NCBI RefSeq assembly: GCF_900142965.1
Contig: NZ_FRCQ01000026.1
Location: forward strand, 1-64,000
Length of the DNA: 64,000 bases
Reading direction: 5' to 3'
Source: Rhizobacter sp. OV335
GTDB taxonomy: Bacteria > Pseudomonadota > Gammaproteobacteria > Burkholderiales > Burkholderiaceae_C
The notes under the pieces were generated by a model that saw only the letters and a list, made by a program, of their open reading frames with translations, was not told the DNA's origin and ran no database searches. The translations under genes were made by a program, and so were the position numbers. This document shows, piece after piece, positions 55,434-62,650 of this stretch (position 1 is the first letter of the stretch; every line of letters begins with the position of its first letter).

Positions 55434-57131
55434 ATGTCCCGTTCGCCGGCTGGGAGTGCGATGCGCAACGCCCGCGGCGTTGCAGCGGCCATTGCTTGCC
55501 TGATGCTCCTCTGCACCGGCACCGGCCACGCGGCCGAGGCCTCTGCGGCTGCTGAATCAGCCTCCGCGCCGACCGCTGCGCCGGCGACCGACTGGGTCTA
55601 CCGCGTCGTCCCCGGCGACACCCTCTACAGCATCGCCAACAGCTACCTCGCGCCCGGTGCCGGCTGGCAGCGGCTGCAGCGCCTGAACCAGGTCGCCGAC
55701 CCGAAGCGGCTCGAGCCGGGCCGCCAGCTGCGCCTGCCGGTGGCCTGGCTGCGCGCCGAGGCGACGGTCGCGAGCGTCGCCTTCCTGTCGGGCAGTGCGC
55801 AGCGCGAGCGCGCCGGCGAGCGCATCGCGCTGGTGGTCGGCGACACGTTGCAGCCCGGTGACCTGCTGCGCACCGAGCCCGACGCGAGCCTCACGCTGCG
55901 CCTCGCGGATTCGACGCGCGTGCTGGTCTCCGGCGGCTCGCAGCTGCGCATGGATTCGCTGCTGATGTTCGGCCACAGCGGCGTCACGCGCTCGCAGCTG
56001 ACGCTCGACGCGGGCGAGGCGGAATCGCGCGTCAATCCGCAGCGCACCCGCGGCTCGGCCTACGACATCCGCACGCCGGTGCTGACGCTGGGCGTGCGCG
56101 GCACCGAGTTCCGCGTGCGCGTGGCGGCCGGCAGCACCGCGGCCGAAGTCACCGAGGGGCGCGTCGCGGCCAGCAGCGGCCGCAAGCCGGTCGCGACCAT
56201 CGCCGACGGCTTCGGCATGGTCGCCGGTGCGACCGGCGCCACGCCGGTGAAGCCCTTGCCGGCGGCGCCGGGCCTGTCGACGCTGCCGACCCGCTACGAG
56301 CGCGTGCCGCTGCGCTTCTCGTGGCCGACCCTCGCCGGTGCGGTCGGCTACCGCGCCCAGGTGTTCGCCGACCAGAGCTTGAACCAGCGTCTGCTCGACG
56401 GCAGCTTCACCGAGCCCGCCGCGCAATGGGCCGACCTGCCCGACGGCCGCTACCTGCTGCAGGTGCGCGCGCGCGACGCGCAGGGCCTGGAGGGCCGCAG
56501 CTCGCAGCTCGCGTTCACGCTGAAGGCGCGGCCGGAGCCGCCCTTCACCACCGAACCGCGCGACGAAGGGCATGCCTACGGCGAGCGCGTCGAGTTCAGC
56601 TGGACGAAGGCCGCCGCCGCGCAGCGCTACCACCTGCAGGTGGCCGACGATGCGCGCTTCGAGACGGTGCGTGTCGACCGCGGCGACGTGAGCGGCGAGC
56701 GGCTCGGCCTCGCGTTGCCGCCCGGCCGCTACCACTGGCGCATCGCGAGCATCGCCGCCGGCGACGACCCCGGCCCGTTCAGCGACGCCAGCAGCTTCGA
56801 GCTGCGCGAGACGCCACCGCCGGCCACGCTCGCACCGCCGAAGGACGAGGGCGGGCAACTGGTGTTCCGCTGGCGCGCCCGCAGCAGCGACGACGCCTAC
56901 GACGTGCAGGTCGCGACCGATGCCGCCTTCACGCAGCTGGTGCTGGAGCGGCGCGAGAACCTGCCCGAGCTGGTGTTGTCGCGCCCTGCCCCCGGCCGCT
57001 ACTTCCTGCGCGTGCGCACGCAGCAGGCCGACGGCTTCACCGGCCCGTGGGGCGCGACCCAGCAGTTCGACGTGCCGCGCAGCCTGTGGTGGTGGCTGCT
57101 GCCGGGCGCCGCGGTGCTGCTGTTGCTGTGA
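55434..57131 (+). CDS. LysM- and FecR-domain secreted protein
   Basis: A 565-residue envelope protein. After a signal peptide (about 1-34), a LysM peptidoglycan-binding domain is seen at about 55-102 (YRVVPGDTLYSIANSYLAPGAGWQRLQRLNQVADPKRLEPGRQLRLP) and a FecR domain at about 115-215 (GDTLQPGDLLRTEPDASLTLRLADSTRVLVSGGSQL). FN3-like repeats follow, and a C-terminal hydrophobic helix (WWWLLPGAAVLLLL) ends the protein. FecR/LysM proteins of this kind are often paired with CHASE2-domain kinases or cyclases. GGGAGG precedes ATG 55434; the open frame upstream is not needed. It is separated from the kinase only by the 14-bp repeat array. Confidence 0.87.
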   Translation: MSRSPAGSAMRNARGVAAAIACLMLLCTGTGHAAEASAAAESASAPTAAPATDWVYRVVPGDTLYSIANSYLAPGAGWQRLQRLNQVADPKRLEPGRQLRLPVAWLRAEATVASVAFLSGSAQRERAGERIALVVGDTLQPGDLLRTEPDASLTLRLADSTRVLVSGGSQLRMDSLLMFGHSGVTRSQLTLDAGEAESRVNPQRTRGSAYDIRTPVLTLGVRGTEFRVRVAAGSTAAEVTEGRVAASSGRKPVATIADGFGMVAGATGATPVKPLPAAPGLSTLPTRYERVPLRFSWPTLAGAVGYRAQVFADQSLNQRLLDGSFTEPAAQWADLPDGRYLLQVRARDAQGLEGRSSQLAFTLKARPEPPFTTEPRDEGHAYGERVEFSWTKAAAAQRYHLQVADDARFETVRVDRGDVSGERLGLALPPGRYHWRIASIAAGDDPGPFSDASSFELRETPPPATLAPPKDEGGQLVFRWRARSSDDAYDVQVATDAAFTQLVLERRENLPELVLSRPAPGRYFLRVRTQQADGFTGPWGATQQFDVPRSLWWWLLPGAAVLLLL

Positions 57132-57197
57132 GGGCGGTGCCGTGAGGGCCACGCCATGAGGGCCACGCCATGAGGGCCACGCCATGAGGGCCACGCC
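57128..57197 (+). repeat. Five tandem 14-bp repeats forming a stop/restart relay between FecR and kinase genes
   Basis: Unit: ATGAGGGCCACGCC. Copies start at 57128 (GTGAGGGCGGTGCC, degenerate), 57142 (GTGAGGGCCACGCC), 57156, 57170 and 57184. The next base is the kinase ATG (57198). Each unit opens with a start codon and reads M-R-A-T-P (first unit M-R-A-V-P), then a TGA that overlaps the next unit's start by one ATGA or GTGA. The FecR stop at 57129-57131 overlaps the first GTG in the same way, and the last TGA (57199-57201) overlaps the kinase ATG. Each unit also carries GAGGG seven bases before the next start, a usable ribosome site. The relay therefore couples the two genes through five short restarts. 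Confidence 0.85.
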
Positions 57198-59990
57198 ATG
57201 AAATGGCCCGCGCCGACCGGCCGCCGCGCGGTGCTCCTCGCGCTCGTGGCGAGCGTGCTGCTCGCCGGGCTGATCGCCGCCAGCGGCACGCTGGCGCCGG
57301 CGCAGACCGCCTGGCACGACCTGCAGGCGCGCGTGCTCGCAGCGCGCGACGGTGCGCCCGGCGTGCTGGTGGTCGACATCGACGAGGCCTCGGTCGCGGC
57401 GCTGCGTCCGCAGTTCGGCGGCTGGCCGCCCGATCGCGCGCTGCTCGCGCTGGTCACCGAGTACCTGCTGGACATCGGCGCGCGCAGCGTCGCGATCGAC
57501 CTGGTGCTGGCCGACCCGCGCGACGGCGATGCGGCGCTCGCCGCCACGCTCGCGCGCCACCCGGGCCGCATCGTGCTGGCGGTCAGCGTGGCGCCGTCGC
57601 CGCCCGGCGACGGCGAGTGGCTGCCGCCGCAGCCCGGCCCGGGCGGTTGCGGTGCGCAGGCCTGGCCGGGGCTGCTGATGCCGTCGGCTGCGCTGATGGC
57701 GGCCTCGCCGGTGCTCGGCATGGTGTCGACGCCGACCGATGACGACGGCCAGTTGCGCGCGCTGTCGCTGTGGCATGCGTCCACCGTGCAGGGCGTGCCG
57801 GCGCTGGCGCTGGCCTCGCTGCTGGCGGCCGACGGCGTTGCGCCGGGCGGCCTCGCGTGCGCCGCGGGGCAGGCGCGGGCGGGCGATCGCCGCTGGCCGG
57901 TCGACGCGGCCAGCCGCGTGCGGCCGCGCTGGCCGGCGCGCGGCGACGCCGTCGCGCTGCGGCCCTACCTGTCGGTGGTGCAGGCCGCGCGCGGCGTGCT
58001 GCGCGATGACGACCTGCGCGTCCAGGTGCAGGGCCGCAGCATCGTGATCGGCGCGAGCGCGGTGCTGAACGACCGGGTGCAGACGCCGCTCGGCCCGCGC
58101 TGGGCGCCGGCGGCGCTCGCGCAGATGCAATCGGCGCTGGCGACCGGGGCCTTGTTCGCGCCGCCGCGTCTCGCGCTCGATGCACTGTGGTGGCTGCTCG
58201 CGTTGCTGCCCGGTGCCATCGCGCTGCGGCGCGGCAGGCTGCGCTCGCACGCCGACCTGGCCTGGTGCGCCGCCACGCTGCTCGCGCTGCTGCTGCTCGA
58301 TGCGGCCGGCGTGCTGTGGCGCGCGCAGCTGTCGAACGTGCTGCAGGTGCTGGTCGTGCCCGCCAGCCTGGCCGCGCTGTCGCAGTGGAACGGCCGCCGC
58401 GTGCTGCGCGCCGAGCGGCTGCAACTGGAGCGCGAGCGCGCCGGCGCCGAGGCCGCGAGCCGCATGAAGAGCGAGTTCCTCGCGCACATGAGCCACGAGA
58501 TCCGCACGCCGATGAATGCGCTGCTCGGCTCGGCCGAGCTGCTCGCGCAGACCCGGCTCGACGAGCGCCAGGGCCGCCACGTCGCGCTGTTCCAGTCGGC
58601 CGGCGCGAGCCTGATGGAGATCCTGAACGACCTGCTCGACCTGTCGAAGATCGAAGCCGGCCTGCTGGAGCTGCACCGCCAGCCGTTCTCGCTGGTCGAG
58701 CTGGTCGCGAGCCAGACGGTGCTGTTCGAGGCGCGTGCGTCGCAGAAGGGGCTGCGGCTGCTGACGCAGTTCGACCCCGAGCTGCCGGCGGTGGTCGACG
58801 GCGATGCGCCGCGCCTCGCGCAGGTGCTGCGCAACCTGCTGGGCAATGCGGTCAAGTTCACGCAGCGCGGCAGCGTGACGCTCGCGGTGCACCGGCTGCC
58901 CGACACGCCGGGGCACCTGCGTTTCGAGGTGCGCGACACCGGCATCGGCATCCCGGCCGACCGGCAGCGCACGATCTTCGAGGCCTTCGCGCAGGCCGAC
59001 AGCGGCGTCGCGCGGGCCTACGGCGGCACCGGCCTGGGCCTGACGATCAGCAGCCGGCTGGTCGCGCTGATGGGCGGGCGCATCGGCGTCGAGAGCCGCG
59101 AAGGCGAGGGGTCGTGCTTCTTCGTCGAGGTGGCGCTGCCGGCCAGCATCGAGGCGCCGGTGGCGGTGTGGGCGGTCAGCACGCCCGGGCCCGACGGCGC
59201 GATGCTGAGCTCGCTGCGCATCCTGCTGGCCGACGACAACCCGCAGAACGTGCTGCTGGTGCAGGCCTACCTCGAAGGCGAAGGCCACCGGCTGGACGTG
59301 GTGCACGACGGCGCGGCGGCCGTCGAGCGCTTCGCGGCGCAAGCCTACGACCTGGTGCTGATGGACGTGCAGATGCCCGGCATGGACGGCTACCAGGCGA
59401 CCGCCGCGCTGCGCGCGCTGGAGCGGCGGCGCGGCAGCGCCCCGGTGCCGGTGGTGGCGCTGACCGCGAACGCGCTGCCCGACGACGAGCGGCGCAGCCT
59501 GCAGGCCGGCTGCCAGGCGCACCTGACCAAGCCGTTCTCGCGCGCGCAGCTGCGGCGCGTGATCGCCCGGCTGACCGGTGCGACGGAGCAGCCGGCCGCG
59601 TCGCACCGCCCCGAGATCGCGGCCTTCGCCGACGCGCCGCCGCCGTTGCCGGCGCTGGCCGCGCTGCCCGGCTTCGACCTCGCGACGGCGCTGGCGCGGA
59701 TGGAAGGCCAGGTCGCGCTCTACCTGCGCGTGCTGCAGGCGGCTCGCGATGCGCTCGCCGCGTGGAACGGCCGGTTCGCCGCGGCCCAGGCGGCCGGCGA
59801 TGGGGCACAGGCGCTGCGGCTGGCGCATGACTTGAAGTCGACGGCAGCGACCTTGGGTGCCGTGCCGCTGGCCTCTGCGGCCGCCCAGGTCGAGGCCTTG
59901 CTACGCCAGAACGCGGCGGTGCCACCGGAGTTGATCCGCGAACTGGAAGCGCAGATTCAACTGTTGCTGGGGGCGCTAACTGAGTTGTAG
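57198..59990 (+). CDS. CHASE2-domain hybrid histidine kinase with receiver and HPt domains
   Basis: A 930-residue hybrid sensor kinase. An N-terminal CHASE2 sensor (about 35-310, with VVDIDEASVAALRPQFGGWPPDR) is held by membrane helices near residues 10-30 and about 320-400. The dimerisation/phosphoacceptor domain has H433 in AHMSHEIRTPMNALL, followed by the ATPase (LLGNAVKFTQRG and GGTGLGLTIS). A receiver domain carries D723 in LMDVQMPGMDG, and a C-terminal HPt domain carries H877 in LAHDLKSTAATLGA. It is a complete phosphorelay of the BarA/TorS type, except that the final response regulator is elsewhere. It is linked by the tandem repeat to the LysM/FecR gene; the signal is probably an envelope ligand. 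Confidence 0.93.
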   Translation: MKWPAPTGRRAVLLALVASVLLAGLIAASGTLAPAQTAWHDLQARVLAARDGAPGVLVVDIDEASVAALRPQFGGWPPDRALLALVTEYLLDIGARSVAIDLVLADPRDGDAALAATLARHPGRIVLAVSVAPSPPGDGEWLPPQPGPGGCGAQAWPGLLMPSAALMAASPVLGMVSTPTDDDGQLRALSLWHASTVQGVPALALASLLAADGVAPGGLACAAGQARAGDRRWPVDAASRVRPRWPARGDAVALRPYLSVVQAARGVLRDDDLRVQVQGRSIVIGASAVLNDRVQTPLGPRWAPAALAQMQSALATGALFAPPRLALDALWWLLALLPGAIALRRGRLRSHADLAWCAATLLALLLLDAAGVLWRAQLSNVLQVLVVPASLAALSQWNGRRVLRAERLQLERERAGAEAASRMKSEFLAHMSHEIRTPMNALLGSAELLAQTRLDERQGRHVALFQSAGASLMEILNDLLDLSKIEAGLLELHRQPFSLVELVASQTVLFEARASQKGLRLLTQFDPELPAVVDGDAPRLAQVLRNLLGNAVKFTQRGSVTLAVHRLPDTPGHLRFEVRDTGIGIPADRQRTIFEAFAQADSGVARAYGGTGLGLTISSRLVALMGGRIGVESREGEGSCFFVEVALPASIEAPVAVWAVSTPGPDGAMLSSLRILLADDNPQNVLLVQAYLEGEGHRLDVVHDGAAAVERFAAQAYDLVLMDVQMPGMDGYQATAALRALERRRGSAPVPVVALTANALPDDERRSLQAGCQAHLTKPFSRAQLRRVIARLTGATEQPAASHRPEIAAFADAPPPLPALAALPGFDLATALARMEGQVALYLRVLQAARDALAAWNGRFAAAQAAGDGAQALRLAHDLKSTAATLGAVPLASAAAQVEALLRQNAAVPPELIRELEAQIQLLLGALTEL

Positions 59991-59999
59991 ATGCCTTGT

Positions 60000-60068
60000 T
60001 TGCTGATCAGCAATTCGGTGCGATTTTCATAAGTTATGGGTTTTCCGCTTATTTGCTGTACAGCAAAT
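60000..60068. promoter_or_regulatory. Two palindromes with CAGCAA half-sites
   Basis: TTGCTGATCAGCAA (60000-60013) and ATTTGCTGTACAGCAAAT (60051-60068) are perfect palindromes sharing the TTGCTG-N2-CAGCAA core. Their centres are 53 bases apart, about five helical turns. They lie in the 288-base gap after the kinase gene, well upstream of the phosphoesterase. No divergent gene is present, so they may bind a regulator of the phosphoesterase or serve as a terminator-like structure for the kinase mRNA. Confidence 0.55.
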
Positions 60069-60211
60069 CCACCGCAAACCCCGCTCCCGAACGTGCCCGA
60101 CGCCGCGACGCCGACATCCGGCGACACACGCGCCCACAGTACTTTACGAACCGTCGCACAGCGAGCCGCCATGCGGGTTGCCGCGTGCCGGCGTGGCGAT
60201 GGAAGCGGTTC

Positions 60212-60245
60212 CTGACACCGATCCGTCATGTGCGCTGCCTAGAGT
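60212..60245 (+). promoter_or_regulatory. Candidate Pho box and -10 box upstream of the phosphoesterase
   Basis: CTGACAC-CGAT-CCGTCAT (60212-60229) has the two 7-base half-sites and 4-base spacer of a PhoB box (consensus CTGTCAT-N4-CTGTCAT); the second half matches 6 of 7. A -10-like TAGAGT lies at 60240-60245, ten bases downstream, as expected where PhoB replaces the -35 element. The start codon follows 33 bases later. This would put the phosphoesterase under phosphate-starvation control. Confidence 0.55.
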
Positions 60246-60278
60246 CCGCCGCGCTCACCCACCCTTCCGGACCCAGCC

Positions 60279-62600
60279 ATGCGAAGCATCATCACCGCAC
60301 CAGCTTTCTCGACGTCCCGCACCGCCTCCCTCACCCTGCTCGCCGCCGCCGTGCTCGCGGCCTGCGGCGGCAGCGACAGCTCGTCGCCCGCACCGGCACC
60401 TGCCCCCACCCCGACCGTCAGCGGCGTCGTCACCGCGACCCAGTTCGTCGCCGGCAGCGCGACCGACCCGACCGTCACCGCCTCGTACTACCAAGGCGCC
60501 AAGGTCTGCGTCGACGCCAATGCCAACGGCGTCTGCGACGCCGGCGAGAACCCGGCCGTCACCGACGCGCACGGCAAGTTCACGATCACGATGGCCACCA
60601 AGGCGGCACTGATCGCCGACATCGGCACCGACGCCACCAACACCGCCAGCGGCGCCAAGGTCGCGAGCCGCGACGTGCTGCGTGCCTCGCTCGACCAGGT
60701 CGTCGAGCAAGCCGGCGGCAGCATCGTGATCAGCCCGCTGTCGTCCGAAGTGCTGCGCACGATGGAAGCCAACGGCGGCACCTACGCCGCCGAGAAGCAG
60801 AACCTCGCCAGCCGCATCGGCGTCAGCGCCGCCAACCTGCTGGCCGACGTCAACGGCGTGGCCGGTGCCGAACAGGCCGCGATGCTGGCCGAAGCCAAGG
60901 TGCTGGACAACCGCTTCACTTTCGCGATCACCAAGCTCGACCGCGGCGACCTCTACCCCGACGCACTGGCCGTGCCGGGCGGCGACCCGCGCCTGAACGG
61001 TGCCGCCAACGTGACGCAGGCGACCGCCCCGGCCGGCGACGACACGCGCGCCAAGATCACGTTCGCGCAGGCCGAGCAGGCCGCGTTCAACCTCGAAGGC
61101 GTTCCGCGCTACGACAACGTGTTCGTCGTGATGCTCGAGAACAAGGCCACCTCGTCGATCGCCGGCTCGCCGTTCGCCCCGAAGATCAACGCGCTGCTGA
61201 AGGCCGGCAACCAGCTGACCTCGTACTACGCGACCGGCAACCCCAGCGAGCCGAACTACACCGCGCTCGGCGGCGCCGACGACTTCGGCATCACCGACGA
61301 CAGCCAGTGGAACTGCGATGCCACCGGCGACAACGCCGTCAAGGACCTGCCGCTGCCGGACAAGACCCAGACCGGCCTGGCCAGCTCGCCGTTCGCCGCG
61401 ACCTGCACGCAGGCCGTCGGCGTCAACCACAACATCACCGCGCCGAACCTGTTCAACGCGCTGAGCGCGGCCGGCCTGACCTGGCGCACCTACAACGAGT
61501 CGATCAACCCGGGCCAGGACTACCGCACCGACAGCGTGGCCGATGCCGCGGTGATCGCGGCCGACCACGTCTACGCGCCCGGCACGCTCGCCAACAACAC
61601 CGCGCAGATCGGCACCACCGGCCTGGCGCTGCCGCTGCCGGCCGGCCTGTACAAGACCAAGCACCACCCGGGCATGGCCTACCAGAACGTGCGCAGCGCG
61701 GCCGAATGGAAGTACAGCAACCGCACGATGGGCGGCGGCCAGTGGGATGCGGTGATGAAGAACAGCACCGCCTACGGCGTGCCGGCGAACTACGACGTCG
61801 ACCAGCTCGGCACCGACCTCGCGAGCGGCCACATCGGCACGCTGAACTTCCTGGTGCCCGACCAGTGCGACGACATGCATGGCATCACGGTCAAGGGCAG
61901 CGTGGCAGGCGGCGCCACCGGTGTCACCGCGAGCGACTGCAGCAGCGTGGCCAACAACGTGCCGAACGCCACCGGCGGCGCGATCATCGCGCGCGGCGAC
62001 AACTACGTCGACGCGCTGGTCAAGCGCATCCAGGATTCGCCGATCTGGAAGAACCCGAACAAGCGGGTGGCCATCGTGCTGATGTTCGACGAAGGCAATG
62101 CGACCAGCGGCTTCAACTCCTGCTGCGGCTGGAGCGTGCCCAACGGCAGCGTCGCCAAGCCGCTGAAGCAGAACGCCGACGGCAGCTTCTCGCCAGATGC
62201 GTCGATCAACAACTACGCACGCGGCAACCACGGGCACGGCCAGAGCATCTTCGGCATCCTGAGCAACCAGGCTTCGGCACCGAAGGGCGTCAGCGACAAC
62301 GACGCGTACAGCCACTTCTCGCTGGTGCGGACCTTCCAGGACATGTTCCAGCTGGCCGACCCGGCGGTCGATGCGACGTACATGAACCGCTCGAAGTACA
62401 CCGAGCGCTTCATCGCGGCCAACATCCTGAACCTGCCGGAGTTCACCGGCAGCGCCGACACCCACTTCGACGCGGTGCGTCCGATCAACCACGCCTTCGT
62501 CGCACCGGCCGGCTACACGGCCAAGCAGTCGGCCGACGTGACGACCGCGGCGCAGATCGGGCCGGACGCCGTGCAGACCAACGTCTGGTCCCTGAAGTAA
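60279..62600 (+). CDS. Secreted phosphoesterase-family lipoprotein (AcpA/phospholipase C-like)
   Basis: A 773-residue lipoprotein (lipobox LLAAAVLAACGG). An N-terminal domain (about 45-110) has a calcium-loop-like stretch DANANGVCDAGENPAV. The catalytic phosphoesterase domain (PF04185-type, from about residue 275) starts YDNVFVVMLENKATSSI, with NPSEPNYTALGGADDFG, then HHPGMAYQ, LNFLVPDQCDDMHG, VLMFDEGNATSG and a final NHGHGQSIFGILSNQ. This is the order of metal ligands in AcpA acid phosphatase and phospholipase C. It likely releases phosphate or cleaves phospholipid outside the cell. A candidate Pho box precedes it, and a cytochrome c peroxidase gene follows 50 bases downstream. Confidence 0.88.
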   Translation: MRSIITAPAFSTSRTASLTLLAAAVLAACGGSDSSSPAPAPAPTPTVSGVVTATQFVAGSATDPTVTASYYQGAKVCVDANANGVCDAGENPAVTDAHGKFTITMATKAALIADIGTDATNTASGAKVASRDVLRASLDQVVEQAGGSIVISPLSSEVLRTMEANGGTYAAEKQNLASRIGVSAANLLADVNGVAGAEQAAMLAEAKVLDNRFTFAITKLDRGDLYPDALAVPGGDPRLNGAANVTQATAPAGDDTRAKITFAQAEQAAFNLEGVPRYDNVFVVMLENKATSSIAGSPFAPKINALLKAGNQLTSYYATGNPSEPNYTALGGADDFGITDDSQWNCDATGDNAVKDLPLPDKTQTGLASSPFAATCTQAVGVNHNITAPNLFNALSAAGLTWRTYNESINPGQDYRTDSVADAAVIAADHVYAPGTLANNTAQIGTTGLALPLPAGLYKTKHHPGMAYQNVRSAAEWKYSNRTMGGGQWDAVMKNSTAYGVPANYDVDQLGTDLASGHIGTLNFLVPDQCDDMHGITVKGSVAGGATGVTASDCSSVANNVPNATGGAIIARGDNYVDALVKRIQDSPIWKNPNKRVAIVLMFDEGNATSGFNSCCGWSVPNGSVAKPLKQNADGSFSPDASINNYARGNHGHGQSIFGILSNQASAPKGVSDNDAYSHFSLVRTFQDMFQLADPAVDATYMNRSKYTERFIAANILNLPEFTGSADTHFDAVRPINHAFVAPAGYTAKQSADVTTAAQIGPDAVQTNVWSLK

Positions 62601-62650
62601 GCCGTACCGCCGCCGGCCGCGGGACACCCGTGGCCGGCGGCACCTTCATC

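Noticed and set aside
57128-57197. The 14-bp tandem array as a CRISPR or REP element
   Set aside because: There are no spacers, the unit is 14 bases and it is exactly phased to start and stop codons, which fits a translational function, not a CRISPR array.
55557-59828. A 1423-codon open frame on the minus strand opposite the FecR and kinase genes
   Set aside because: Composition is dominated by Arg, Ala, Gly and Gln repeats; the plus-strand FecR and kinase genes have complete conserved domains.
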